The translations under genes and the position numbers were made by a program. From Apostichopus japonicus (taxonomy: Eukaryota; Echinodermata; Holothuroidea; Aspidochirotida; Stichopodidae): a stretch of DNA of 64,000 bases. Of this stretch, positions 37,819-50,639 are shown one piece after another. The stretch covers positions 27,845,668 through 27,909,667 of the forward strand of contig NC_092569.1 in assembly GCF_037975245.1 (NCBI RefSeq), written 5' to 3'. Within the stretch, counting starts at the first letter, position 1; each line of letters opens with the position of its first letter. A model generated the notes under the pieces. It did not search any database. It was not told the DNA's origin and saw only the letters and a list, made by a program, of their open reading frames with translations.

Positions 37819-38028
37819 CCTTAATACACTTCTTTTGGCATCAACGAAGCAGTTGTGGGTGCACGTCACTCCGTCCCCTTCGTAGTTTTGATTGCAGTAA
37901 CATTTAGAGACACCGTTCCTCTCATCACAGGTTGCGTGATCACTACACTGTTTACTCGCCTCTATAATCTGGTTGTTCCTACAAGTTGATCTACGTGTAC
38001 ATCTTGAATTGACGTAAAATTCGACTTC
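37819..38028 (-). CDS. FREP unit 2: extra EGF-like exon
   Basis: 210 nt, in frame, 70 codons: EVEFYVNSRC..., CDERNGVSKCYCNQNYEGDG and VTCTHNC, then a tail FVDAKRSVL that copies the end of the TIL exon. It is not seen in unit 3. The exon end and following intron resemble those after 38297, so it arose by an intragenic duplication that joined an EGF start to a TIL-exon end. The donor is GTCATT, a weak match. Confidence 0.6.
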
Positions 38029-38296
38029 CTAATTTAAGATATTTAGCGGGTAAAAATAATCATGATGGATTTGCGGTTGTCACAGTGAAAGGTACAGGGT
38101 TTCAACGGTGGGTGGCCAATGTAAACTTCCTTTCGATTGATCTAGGTAAGGGTATGAACCTTTATGAAATGTTAATGCGGTCTTTAAAGTCAATTCGGAT
38201 GAAGCAGACCCACGGATTCGCCATAAAAAAAAGATAGCTATCAAACAATTAATGAAGAGGAAAGCATTTAAAATGACCCGAAAGAGCCGTACTGAC

Positions 38297-38497
38297 CCTT
38301 AATACACCTCCTTTGTCAGCAACGAAGCAGTTGCATTGGTTCCGAGGGATGCATTGTTCTTGATGTCTCAGATAATCACCGACACTCTGTTTCTGTGCGA
38401 GATGTAGGCGAGATGCAAGTATCAGGGTCGTCACAAGTCCTCTCACATATCTCATTGCTAAATATCTCATTAGCCGGAAACCGTTCAGGGATTATTC
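38297..38497 (-). CDS. FREP unit 2: TIL-domain exon (frameshifted)
   Basis: It follows a TTCTCTAG acceptor and carries ICERTCDDPDTC, ECR, a premature TGA, and in another frame QEQCIPRNQCNCFVADKGG, the end of a trypsin-inhibitor-like cysteine-rich domain. It is 8 nt shorter than the unit 3 exon, the loss falling between the middle cysteines. Donor GTCAGT. Confidence 0.7.
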
Positions 38498-39334
38498 CTA
38501 GAGAACAGGAAAGAATAAAATGTAAATAATAGTAACTTAATATAGACACGAAAAATATGACATGTGGGAAAGAATAGTTTTGTCATTCCTTCCCTCTGAT
38601 GTCATTCTTATCAGATGGTTTAAGAAAAGAAAAAAAAACACACATTCAGAAACAGTTCGAATGTATACAGAACAATTTAAATCAGGTACTGGCTGTTTCT
38701 TATTCAACTTTATGTTAATATTTATTCAACATTACGAGATAATACTCCATAATTTGTTGCACAACTGGTCTGAAACCATATAGTCATACCTTACTTCTGT
38801 TTCAGAGTTTCCTCGGAATTACTATACTACTTTTTGACAACAGTGATTATTAATAACAACGTTGCTTGTTCTGATCAAACTGGGAGACGGACCTGTTAAA
38901 GTGTAAACATTCTGTTGTACAAATGTTAGATACGGTTCCTTGTTCAGAACCAAGGTAAGTGTTGAGTACGAAGCAGTAATGTAGTAAGTGCGTAATCACA
39001 ATTCAGCTAATGGAGGCATTTTCGAAATCTAGTATAGATACTAATGCAATATTAATATTTCAACATATCATATATATCATAGCATGTTGAAACCGCTACT
39101 TTATGTACTGTAGCACCGTTGTACTCGCTGGTATACTCTATTTATACTCGTACTATATGTATTGTAGCAGTTTATTCAAGGTAAGAAAATGTTTGACATG
39201 TCAATTTTACTTCCAAAAGATCAATTCGTTCTCAGAATAAACCTTTCAGTTTATGCACGTTTACTTTCGACATTTAATAAACAAATACGAGTTATTTTGG
39301 CTTTATGTTTAATACGAATGTAAACGATACTTAC

Positions 39335-39599
39335 CATCTGATATTTCGAATATACCTAAACTAGATATATGATAATCCCCCCTTTCATCTGAGATACGAA
39401 ACTCGTCATATGTTACATAGTAAGTATCTCCAGCAACGTTCTCAAAATCCAGTCGCAGATGATACCGCTTTTGATTTGATAAGAAGGCAATTTTTTCATT
39501 TCCAATCCAAAACTCACTGCCTAGAAAGCCAAAGCCATTTCTGAAATCTTTCCAACTTCTATTGAAATTGACGGAATCCGATCTTCGGCGCTGTAATAC
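39335..39599 (-). CDS. FREP unit 2: first fibrinogen domain, second exon
   Basis: 265 nt, open: VLQRRRSDSVNFNRSW, GFGFLGSEFWIGNEK, NQKRYHLRLDFEN, YDEFRISDERGDYHI. Acceptor CGTCGTAG, donor GTAAGT, phase 1 exit. As in unit 3, the P-subdomain exon that should follow is absent and the gene goes straight to a TIL exon. Confidence 0.87.
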
Positions 39600-39961
39600 C
39601 TACGACGAATACCAAAGAAGTTAAGCGTTAACTAGGACGTTATAAATATTAATTATTCGTTCCCTTCCGCAATGTGATTTGTTGCTAACATTTCTAACAG
39701 AAATTAGAACTTATATTTATAACTTCAATTTGTAGTGTAGGCTAAAGGTTTACAGTTTTTTTTTGGAAGATGAACTACACTGGACTTAATTTCAAAATGT
39801 ATAAAAATAATTGATTCAAAGTTTGCTTCGATAAAAATATTCAAGTTGAAAAAAGGATTTTTTTTACATCACTATGTATTGCTGTAGGCAAAATTGAAGT
39901 AAATTTGTTCAAAACTGGTTAAAGTTGAACAGGAGACATCAAGTTATCAACTATGGCATAC

Positions 39962-40134
39962 CGTCCATCCACCAGTATCAAGATCATTATAACAGTAAGC
40001 CTCAAACGGTTCCGGGTAGCCATCTGGTTTAATAAGGTACACTCCAGATGTATTGTGGGCAGAGGAACATGCATTCGATACTTCTCTGCAATCTCTCGGA
40101 TACTCAGGTTGTTGAAAAACAAAGTATGTAAAAC
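39962..40134 (-). CDS. FREP unit 2: first fibrinogen domain, first exon
   Basis: 173 nt, open: QQPEYPRDCREVSNACSS, SGVYLIKPDGYPEPFEAYC, GGWT. Acceptor TTTCATCCAG, donor GTATGC. Its first two bases complete the codon left by the microexon. Confidence 0.87.
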
Positions 40135-40737
40135 CTGGATGAAAGGTAAAACAAAGTAAACTTTTATCGCGATTGAAAAATCATTTCAGTTAACGAAAAT
40201 AGCATTCTGAGCCAATTGTAATAAACATGGCTTTGTTACTATGAGAGTTAAGATAATAGATTAGCCTTTATGCCAATTATTACTCAACTACCGTATAGAG
40301 GAAGATATCGCGACTAATATTAAATTTAATAAGGTAATCGTGGTTGGATTCTCAGATATAACTGTTTTGAAACAATTACGTTAACATAAAATTCAAAGAC
40401 CATTTGAATCAAATGTTTTCGTAGTTATCAGTAGTTAAAGACTAATGAAAACAGTCAAATTCCACTTAACGTACATGAAAAAATATCGATGTAGCACGTT
40501 GGACATGAAAAGATCGAAAATATACGACTCAGAGGAAATCAATTTCATAATAGATGTTCGGAAATGGTGACATGATTGAAAAAAAAAAACGTTTAGAGCG
40601 ACCACTAAAGAACCAACATTTCCAGCCATTCAAGTTGGTCAACTGAGGTGTTAACATTTATAATACATAAGTGATATAGCTTACTGAGGTTACTTCTTAT
40701 CGTAAGGTCAATCATATAACATAACAACTACACCTAC

Positions 40738-40768
40738 CTGAAGATCTTCTGTCGGCACCGACGATTCC
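40738..40768 (-). CDS. FREP unit 2: 31-nt microexon
   Basis: Acceptor TTACACAG, donor GTAGGT, encoding GIVGADRRSS plus one base. It has the same length and phase as in units 1 and 3 despite unrelated residues. Confidence 0.65.
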
Positions 40769-41039
40769 CTGTGTAATAAAATACTTTTAATGAATACATT
40801 ACAAGACATACAGATTGATGCAGTCAACACTAAGCAGGATCAGATTAAATCTAAAGCTAATGTCTTATAAAAACAGTTCGAGGGAAAAAAAGAACATTTC
40901 GCAAACTGGTCCATAATATGTTAGTTTAAAACAAGTTAAGTCGATTTAAACTCTTGTAAATTCTCCGGATCACCACTTTTACTGATGTTTTTCTTTTGTC
41001 TATATTCCATATCTGATTTAAAGGTCAATGATCACTTAC

Positions 41040-42370
41040 AGAGTACAAATTTTCTTCCAGGAAACATTAGATTAATGGCATTTTTCCGGTGTTGCAGCTA
41101 CCCTGGTACATGATACGTAAGTTCATGTAAAGAACAAAGGCAATAGCCGGCTGCTTCCTTTAACAGCTTTGTTGCTTAAAACAGACAGATGTTCTTTGTT
41201 CAAGTTATATTTTGACATAAGACATTTCAGACATATGTTGTAACGCATTTGTGTTTATCAGTCCTTAATAACACGTAGGGATCATTTACATCGTCCCAGC
41301 TATTCTTATTTGACTAAGATTACCGTGTCTTGATACTTACCGTGCACAATAAAACTCTGAGATTTGAAAGGTGTCATTTTACTTGTAAGGTAAGTTCATG
41401 CGTTTATCAGAACGAAAACGAAAACATGTTCTTTGATTGTCTATTTCTTGTGTGTTTTCGTCCTTTCTGTTACTGTTACTTGTCATTTAGCCTTTGAAGA
41501 AGATCCTGCTAGGATCGAAACGTCAGGCCAGCTTACTTTTACATATTGTCTAATTTCCGTAGACTCTTATTTCCTTCCATTAGCCGGCTATACTAACAAC
41601 TAAGTCTAGCCAAAATTAGCAAGTGCTTCGTGTTTGAAATATTTCGTAAACCAATCGGCAAAAAAATGTGATACGCAAACTAGATTTTCAAAATACAATC
41701 TTTCATCAGTCATTGATGTTTTAACAAACGGCATCCATGATACTCTTTGCAGCTATTGCAATGTACACAATTTTTGGAATGATTTAGAAGAGGGGTTTTC
41801 GACGTGTTATAACATTTATTCTCAGCGGAGGACTGATAGGCTACTATTGTAGTTATATACATATATTCACATAAGTTAAGTTACTATTCTGAATATGCAA
41901 TTGTATAATACAGCAGCCAGACTGGTGAAATTTCCTTTAAGGCGCGACAAAGACTGCTGAGTTTGTAACGGTAAGTGTCCATGACTGGTCTGTTTAGATC
42001 TGTCAGTATTTTTCAGAACTTGCGTCATGCTTGTTTGACTAGCTGATCGGCATATTGGCCACTTGCTATTAATCGAAACTGGCTTTTTGTGGAAGAAAAA
42101 GTTCAATATTAGTTTGCCGTTATCGTCAATGAGGCTAAATTTTACCGATACTGATATGCCGCCGATATTGCAAATATCAATAAACACTTAGAGAGTTGAA
42201 CTTTATATTACAACTTTCTTCCAGGAAGATTTAGATTATTGAAATTGTCCCGGTTTTACAGCTTCTCTGGTACATGATATGTAAGCTAACGTGAAAGAAC
42301 AAAGGCAAACATAAACAAAATGAACTCTAAGTGAAAGCTTCCATCTACTTGTAAGGTAAGTTCTTAGCCA
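41040..42370. repeat. Duplicated intron segment with a LINE relic between the copies
   Basis: 41040-41405 and 42205-42370 share TTTCTTCCAGGAA, CTGGTACATGATA, GAACAAAGGCAA and ACTTGTAAGGTAAGTTC. Between them lie the ribozyme-like motif at 41490-41528 and, at about 41891-41962 on the plus strand, NTAARLVKFPLRRDKD, which resembles the late part of CR1/L2-type ORF2 proteins. Confidence 0.55.
41490..41528 (+). other. Hammerhead-ribozyme-like motif (Penelope-type), copy 2
   Basis: Same 39-nt layout as 819-857: GCCT...AGGC outer pair, GATCCT-gct-AGGATC stem, GAAAC (41517-41521) and GTC (41522-41524) intact. Here the first core base is T instead of C (TTGAAGA). The flanking CTTCTGTTACT-GTTACTTG-CATTTA is shared with the other copies, so all derive from one repeat family. 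Confidence 0.45.
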
Positions 42371-44301
42371 TAGACTTTTATATCTTGCTAATTAGAAACC
42401 TGAAGCGTAATTATTAAATGACTGGGTTGTAAGGATCAATATTTAATTTTAAGCTATAAGGTGTGACGTAGTAAAAACACAGCCACCAATAAGTTGAAGA
42501 GAATTTTTGTCTGAATGGTTTTGTCATTTTCTAAAAAAAATCACAGCATCAAAAGCAAACCTATAATACAATACACCAGTTTGTTATGAAATAGAGAATT
42601 TAAGATATCCTTGTTGAACGCTAATTCTACAAATCTACGTGATATAGAGGGAAAATAGAAAATTTAACACTACAACTTTATCTTCTATAACATGACAATG
42701 ATGAAAATTGCAAGAAATATAGAATTTCACCAGAAAATGTGCAAAAGGAAAGGGCGAACTTTCAAAAGAAATTTAAAATGTTTTCTCTCTTTCAGACAAG
42801 TCATTCAATGATTATAATTCTATAGTACCATAAGTAGTAACAATTGTACAAGTAGTCGGCTTTAAATTTGTTACAGTAAGAATGGTCGGTAGCACCTTAA
42901 ACAATTACATTTGTTATCTTGTTTGGTAAATTCTGAATACTGACATGTTAGAACAGACGAGTATATGGCAGTTCACGTTTCATGACATTACGATGTTATC
43001 TGTCAAGAAAAAACATATTGTATAGAATTTCCAACTCTCTGTATAAACAAGACAACACGCTTTAGTTCTTCCCTGAAATGTTAAGAATTCTCTGATTTAT
43101 TCGTCTTTATCAAATTCTTGATTTTTTGTCTGCACACTGGTCATCTTGTCAATATAGCCTTAAAACGTTCTACGGTTTACAGAAGAATATGATCCTTTGA
43201 TACAAGGATATCAAACCACCTTTACCTTAAATCATGAAAATAAAATCAATGGAATCGAAATAATTACACTATGTAATTTTCCTGTTGCCAACAGAGTAAA
43301 ATACACAACATGGTATCATTTCTACAAAGATATTAACGCGGTCAAAGTAGATTGTTTTGGGATGTAGCCAAAGTTTTGTATCGTCGATAATGCTTTAAGG
43401 AAGCAATGACTTACACTGTATGAGACGTTACTGTTCTATTTGTATAAACCATTGTAGTTTATTGTCACAGTAAGTTGAGTGACACAAGTCGTGTTTTTCT
43501 TGTATACATTACTCGTTCGAACGATAGCCACAAAATATCAAATGGAGGAATTTAATTAGATATCTTTAAACATATCAGTAAACCGAAAGTTTTTCAAGCG
43601 AATTATAACCATACATGGAGTAGAGTTATGACAATGCTTTCTAGTTTTTGCAACGTGTTAGAAAAGAGACACTTAAATACAGTGTAATAGATTTGATATT
43701 TTAATTTTAATGTTTAATTTGTAAAAGTTTATCATGTATGGGTTTTCTTAAATATAGGGAGAGTTTCCTTTTCTATACTGAATTATGTTATCTGTTACTT
43801 TAAAACGACAAACGAAACGTTAAGTTTTGTACTACACCGACCAGCCACATGGTATCATGAAAGGAAGGTGCAAGTCGGTGGGAGGGAGGGAGGGATGGAG
43901 AACAGTGAAGAGGGAGAGTGTGGGTGGGGATCGGTGACTACTCCCACCACATACATGCTATAGTTAGAGTACATTTTCAGTGGTCCCATTATAGGAAATC
44001 TGGCCATTCATGAGAATATCTTCGCGAAGGTTTTATATTTAATTCCGGTATTCAAATTGAGACTATTAAACGTTACCTAGTTTGTCAAATACAAGGAACT
44101 TTACATGGTCGTCACGACTTTATGGAGATCTTATGTGAAAATCAATGTAAATTACGGTATTTGTGATTAGATAATTTACAAATAAATTAGAGAAAAACTG
44201 TCTTTCTTTGAAGTATTTCCAGATTTTAAATATCACCTAATACTTTTTTTCACAATTGTATCTATATATATATATTTATAAATATATATATATATATCTA
44301 G

Positions 44302-44361
<60 letters not shown>

Positions 44362-47229
44362 GTTTTGTTGAAAATGTTTTTATTTATACTCTCTGTTTTT
44401 TTTTGTTTTATAGATTTATCCGAATTTAAAGTAAAAAAAAGACAAAAAAAAAACTAAAGACAAAACAATAAAACATGTATTAAGGTATTCCTAATCGACA
44501 TAACATTGTAATGAAAATTAAAAAGCATAATTATTTAAAGGCAAGCAACCAGAATGAGCATCAGGTTATCTTTAAAGTGTTGGAAATGTTCTCTGCATCT
44601 GCACTAAGTTATTCCGCTAGTTATATGACCTTTATTTTTATATATTTATTAATGATAGGATAAAATAGAGGATTTGCCTTTTGCTTTTCTTCCAGAATAT
44701 AGCTTATATTAAAAACTACAATGTAACAAACTGATTTAATGCACGAGAGCATACAATTCTTCAGTGAAATTGATTTATTTGATGAGGCATTTAAGTATTT
44801 TGGAAAAATTCTTTGTGTGACTAGTTGTCTGGACTCAAAGACTAAAGAAACATCTTACTACGATTTTATTTTGAGTATTATTTTATGAAAATAACTATTA
44901 TTTTCCCTCAGACTTCACATCGGTCACAATTACAAAACTAATGATTATTTTACATTATTCGAATGACTCGAAGAGGTAATTCAGATGTTACCAAAATGGC
45001 AATTTATAAGATCTTATGAAACTACTTATACGTATAAGTAACGTCTATGGCATTGGAAAGCGACTTTCAATCTTTTAAATCTTCTAGTTTATACAATTCA
45101 AAGATCATGTTCGTAAAACAACAGTATTATTTTTAAACAGTTGAACAAGTCTCACACATTCGACAAACAATACTTTATAGGTGTTTCATTCTAACTCACG
45201 AGAATTAAAACAGAAATTTCAAAAAGTGCAATGTTCATGAAAGTGAGTTAAACATATATGTATTTTGTTGTTTCGTGCATTAATTTCTTGATAGTAATAT
45301 GACCATATTTTGGGATGTGCACATTTTTTGTACTTTGTATTTTTAGGTAACGATATATCAAAATATCTCAACTAACTCCATTCACTGCTAAAATCTCATT
45401 TTCTTTCTTTCAAGTTTCCCATTATCTTGGTATCGTAATAGGACATTAAGTCTGAGTATAGAGGAGTTACCTCTGGTCAAATGATACTACTTCTCGTTTT
45501 GACATTTTCATTGAGGAAATAACTGTGATCTCTACTTATGAAATCAATCTTATTGAGCTGTCACTTAGAAAGGCATGCGATAGGAGAGGTCTTTACAACT
45601 TTATCATTTTAAATAAAATAAATGAAAATGTCTTACATTTCCTCCGCTCTTATATCCATGATCTATAAAAATTGCGGTGAAAACAATTGTTGTTATCAAA
45701 TTAACTAAGCCGAGTATCGTTATTATAATTACTAGTTAGTTTTAATTTAAATTAATGTTATTCAACCTTGTTTCCTTGAAAATGTACATGTCCAAATTAG
45801 TGATCTTTATGTTTACGTTTTTTCAAAATGCATTTCAAAATATTTCAATGCCTTGTTGCAGACTGTTTTTAAAACATTGCTACATAAAAAACGATATATT
45901 TTAAAGTGATATCGATGAGCATGTGAAGGGAGTAAACATTTAGGTGTTCCCTGAGAAAACTTAAAGCTGCAAATTTCGCATTTGGATGATAGTTTACAGA
46001 AATATTTTCAAGTTTAAAACTGAGCTTTGTTTCAAATTTGATGAAATTGAATCGGACCTACCACCCTTTGAAGTATGTATCTTATGTAAAGGATATACCT
46101 TATCATTATAGTTTTGTTCACAGTAGTTACCAAACTGTTGACTATTTGTATTTGAAGTAAATTTAAGCATCGTTGTGATTGGATTATGACATAGAAATAT
46201 TTTGTTGTTAGATTAGTCAACGCAGATGTTGCTTTGATGGATTCATAATGATAACTTCGACGAATACAAGCACTAACGAGCCTGTTTGGAAATCATATCA
46301 AAATAACACAGCTGACAAAGGAAATTGCCTTTAAACGGAATCAAGTTATTCGTTGTATTATTAACAAAAAACATTAGAAACACATAACCATACAAAAAGT
46401 AGCGACTATCGCTCTGTATCGATAGGGAATCCCATGTCTGGATATTTAACAAGAAGATACATTTTCACTTATGAATCTAGAAATAACTGGATTTTATAGT
46501 TTAGCTTTTAGTTATCGCTGAAATGATTGAATTTCAAAGTGTTAGTTATTGTACTTGTAGACAAAATTATGGAACATGAATTTATAAACTTGATTAATCT
46601 ACTTGTTAATTAAGTTCAATAATTGATGAAATAAAGGAGTTTTGTAACGTGTTGATATGTACCTCAGAAAGGTGGGCTTGGCTATTAGAGGGTAACCTTG
46701 TACACTGATGTGCTGTAAAGGATATGTGGATAGCGATATACTCATAGTTTGAAAAGAGATTACTTTTTCCTGGCCATGTCACGCAACTTGATTGACTTTT
46801 ATTAGTTGGTGTGTAACAAAATTCGTTTAAGATGTATATATGAATGAGCTTTTCTTCTTAGTATTTTACATGTGAGCAAATATGAGAGAATACTTTATTT
46901 AGGCATAGAAAAACCAATTGATCTAATATAGTTTTTTTTTTCCAGTGTGTGTGGTTCAATTAAAGACGTTTTGTTATATGTCAAAACACTGTTGTTCTTT
47001 CGCAAGGTTAACAATTCTAAGTATTTTAAATTGAAGGCCTTTCTTACTGAATTTCATCAGGTATTTTTATCGATGTTTTCCTATTTGTTGGAAGAAGTTC
47101 TTACTTCAGTTAGTCACATCATTTAATATTAACAGAGTTAGCTCAGCAACACAACTTATGTTATTTTCGAAACAGTCAGTAGATATTCAGTAGTATATAT
47201 TAAAAATATTAAATAATAGAAAGACTTAC
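42371..47229. other. Large intron of FREP unit 2; no other gene seen
   Basis: AT-rich DNA with an (AT)n tract at 44262-44360 and a short GGGAGGGAGGGAGGG stretch near 43880. No exon with recognisable content was found on either strand. Confidence 0.55.
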
Positions 47230-47294
47230 CCTTTCTGTTCCAAACGAGTTGCAAATCGTCAAAACAGTCAAACAAACTTTGAAAGCTTCTCCAT
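47230..47294 (-). CDS. FREP unit 2: probable signal-peptide exon (one base short)
   Basis: ATG (47292-47294) gives MEKLSK. The frame entering the GTAAGT donor in phase 0 reads VCLTVLTICNSFGTER, a signal-peptide-like stretch, one base out of register with the ATG. Flanking DNA at about 47405-47430 resembles that upstream of the unit 1 signal exon, and the downstream intron (6461 bp) is close to the unit 1 value (6468 bp). The call rests on synteny. Confidence 0.4.
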
Positions 47295-48069
47295 GATTTC
47301 GGGTTTGTATAGATGACACCCGAAAGCATATTCGATGAAGTGCAAGATGGCAAATAGCACAGAGTGTCTCTTTAGGGGTGATCAACTCCTTACTGAAATG
47401 ACCTTAGTAGTGGTATGGATGTCCATTAATGCCATCATTTTATTTGAAATATGGTTTGGATTATAGGTACAGCTCATACGAGGAAATGATGTACATTGGC
47501 CTCTGTGTTAATTAGGCTAGTGGTCATGCGCTATCTAATTTAATATTATTTGTAGCTATTTGCATCTTAAACTTTCATTCAATATAAAGTGCAGTAAGCT
47601 TCATGTGAATAATGTTGAATTGTCCTTGTTCCCATCAGTGAAGCATAAAACCTATTGTATACTCATGGACTATCGTGTCTCTAGGACATCAATGATATTG
47701 CAATTCAATACCTGTCAATGTATTTGGTTTTTAAAACGAGTATCAATTACGATGCCACGTTTTAATTTTATTACGTTCAGTGTGGTTAATGATCAATGGT
47801 TTTGTAACTGTGGGTAGTTGTGACGTCAATTCTACCAAACCGATGAAAAGAGTATGAATGCTGATTTACTTGTGCTGGTTAAGCTGCTATTATCCATATT
47901 TTTAAGAACCCTTTATGAGTTATTTTTTAGTTCAGTTACTACGCTTTCGGTTGGGAGGCAAAATTAAAGAAGTATCGAAGGACAGGAAGTGATACTACTA
48001 ATCAGCAATATACAACATGCATACCAGCATACAACATCCATACATGCACAGCATTATATAACATGCAAC

Positions 48070-48105
<36 letters not shown>

Positions 48106-50639
48106 CATGCATAAGCTAGTATAATGCATCTTATATACCGTGAAATGTACTGTATGATATATTCTACACTATCAATATGTATGTGCAAATATCTAATTGA
48201 CACAGTTTGGAAGATTCGAAGTTTAGAAGCGGTTTGCTATATGAACAATACTTCCTTGTTTATGATGCCTACGCCACACCCTGTTTGCGGAATCGAGTAC
48301 CCTCACATCTGATTGAGTAAACTTTTCAGCTATTTTGCTGGGCTTTGACTGAATGTTTATTATCTGTAACAATTACATCCATACTGACTTGTAAATTATC
48401 CACACAAAAAAGTTATCATTTATATAAGATATTGAATCTAAAGAGCTTGTTTTGACATTTAAAAAGGTACGTTGATATCAGATTACAAACCTCTCTTTTA
48501 ATTAAAATATTATTTTAATTTGTGGCAAGAAAGGCTCAAGGGGCTTTAAAACAAGTCAAGAATGTAGAAGAGAGACGAGTGGCTATGAGAAAGGTAAACG
48601 TTAAACCTAATAAGTTCCCACGGCAGCAAACCAAACGTTAAAGTTTTTAAAAAACAAACAGTCTAGATCAGCTGAATTCAACAACATTTTAGCAGACTTA
48701 GCAGAGGAATACTTTTTTTTACGTTTGCCTTCTAATATTGCATGAATGAGAACTACGAAGTGCTATACTGTTGGTTTTTGCAATGAGGAAAAGTTGATCC
48801 CTAGTAATTAGTACAACGACATATTGCATACAATATGTTCGTGACAGTGTTTCCAAGGAAAACAGGAGATGGGAGGAAGGAAATGAAACCCGATGTGTCT
48901 GCTTTGTCTTAATTTTTTGCACAAACAAATGGATAAACCGCTCAAAAATATTGCCATTCAAAACAAATTTCTCAGCGTTGCTGCTCTGGTTGGTTACTTG
49001 CTGGTAGCAAAGGATACTCAGCCATGTTTTTGCGGGTGTGCTGGTGTGTGCGCGCGCGCGTCTGTGACACTTGCGTGGGTCCGCGATATCTCCAAACGGA
49101 GTGATGGATATTTGTCATACTTTCTATGTAGATGTATTATAGTAAGAAGTTGTGCTCCATCTTTCTTGGCACTGACCTTATGAATATTAATGAGGTAATT
49201 GGATCAAACGTAAAAATCTTTACATTACTATAACTCCGAAACCGTGATTCTGACTGTAGATAAACTTTGGATATTGTTGTTGGTTAATAACTAGCCCATG
49301 TAGGCCCAGATTTACATTTCCACATAAAAAGCATTTTGGGACACATTCTTTTGGGCCCCAATATTTTTGGGACCATTTAGGCCCACCTTTTATTTACATT
49401 GCAATAACGCCGCAACAGTAAGTCGAATTGTAGCCAAACCTAGAATACAGTTGTTGGTTAATAGCTCGTACATTAAGGCCACCTTGGCCCAACAAAATCC
49501 GGGCCCGTTTTTGGGCCGGGTGGCCCAAATTTTATTTCCACGTTAAAAGCATGTTGAGGCACATTGTTTGGGCCCAAATACTTGTAGGACCACTTGGGCC
49601 CACATTTTGGAGGGTCCAATTTTTTTTGGGAAGCTATATTTTGAGCTACTTTGAGTCAAATATTTTTGTGACCTTTTAGGCGCAAAATATTATCGGGACC
49701 CAATTTTTTGGGAGGTGCCAAATTTTTAATTTGCAATAACTCAACAACCTTAAATCAGACTGTAACCAAACTTGGAATGCAGTTGTTAGTTGATAGCTGT
49801 TATCAGTGGGCAAAAATATTTTGCTATTGATTGATGACGTAAAACACTTTAAGAATCCACTTAGCAAGATACAGTAGCGCCTATTGATTTCTTCTTTATC
49901 AATCGTTCCATATGGTGTGTATCGTAATAGTCCACGCAAAAAGAAGAATTTGAGTGATATTAATATTTCAATAGCTGTTCCGGCTTTCAAGATATTCAAT
50001 GTTAATGTGTACTATATCTCCGGATGCTCCTTACTTAAGTGTTAAATTGATGATGGTGAGTCCCACGTATTACGGGACTGAATGTTCGGAACCAAATAAT
50101 TTTCCTTTAACTTTATGTAAACGAGGTAGAATTCTTGGATAACTTTCAATGCCACTTTTGCTGGAAAACAAAATGAAATGAAGTATCATGGTTGCCTTTG
50201 TACTGTTTGATCTGATGACATCACAAGGAAATAGATATTGACGTATCGATAAAGTGTCATCAGATTCTTTAATACAATGAAACTAAGGCGTTTTGTTATT
50301 GACCTTAGTGATTATCTGTGTTATTGCATGCTGAAGGAGCAATATGACACAAGGCTGTTATATAAAAATCCGATTTAAACCCACCCCTACCCCAATACAC
50401 CGTTACACATTATTATGGAAGAAATTAACCCCTTAAACAGAATATAAGATTGAAAAGGAACGTTTTTGATATTGACTAAAACTTCAATTCAACAATTATA
50501 CTTACAAAGCGAAAGAAAAACACGAGATGCAATTAAAAGAGAAGTGTGTCTACACAATCCATGTAACATTTTGGCTACACGAGTACGTTTCGTGTTTAAC
50601 TTGAAGAGCCCCCTCTGTTTGCTTTCCGAAGGTACACAT
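47295..50639. other. Upstream flank of FREP unit 2; repeat-like stretch 48.99-49.99 kb
   Basis: An (AT)n tract lies at 48069-48103 and an alternating GT/GC tract at about 49037-49062. From about 49230 a degenerate module recurs near 49230, 49405 and 49735 (AACTC/CGCAAC..., then GTTGTTGGTTAATA-like), separated by TTGGGCCC-rich DNA. No gene is seen. Confidence 0.5.

Larger units (their letters stand above)
34498..47294 (-). pseudogene. FREP unit 2: fibrinogen-related gene with frame-breaking indels
   Basis: Exons in transcript order: signal 47294-47230, microexon 40768-40738, half fibrinogen domain 40134-39962 and 39599-39335, TIL 38497-38297, extra EGF-like 38028-37819, EGF plus fibrinogen start 37087-36788, fibrinogen middle 36535-36269, last exon 34964-34498. 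Most exon lengths equal those of unit 3 (31, 173, 265, 300). Lesions: the TIL exon is 8 nt short (201 versus 209) and runs into a stop after ECR. The fibrinogen middle exon has a net 5-nt insertion after RRT and changes frame. The signal exon appears to lack one base. Three independent lesions favour a pseudogene; sequencing error cannot be excluded for the single-base one. Confidence 0.75.

Noticed and set aside
39919-40122. 67-codon minus-strand ORF over the unit 2 fibrinogen exon
   Set aside because: It is in a different frame from the exon; the correct frame gives PEYPRDC...GGWT.
41876-42187. 103-codon minus-strand ORF
   Set aside because: The plus strand carries a LINE-type NTAARLV relic in this place; the minus frame has no domain and no splice support.
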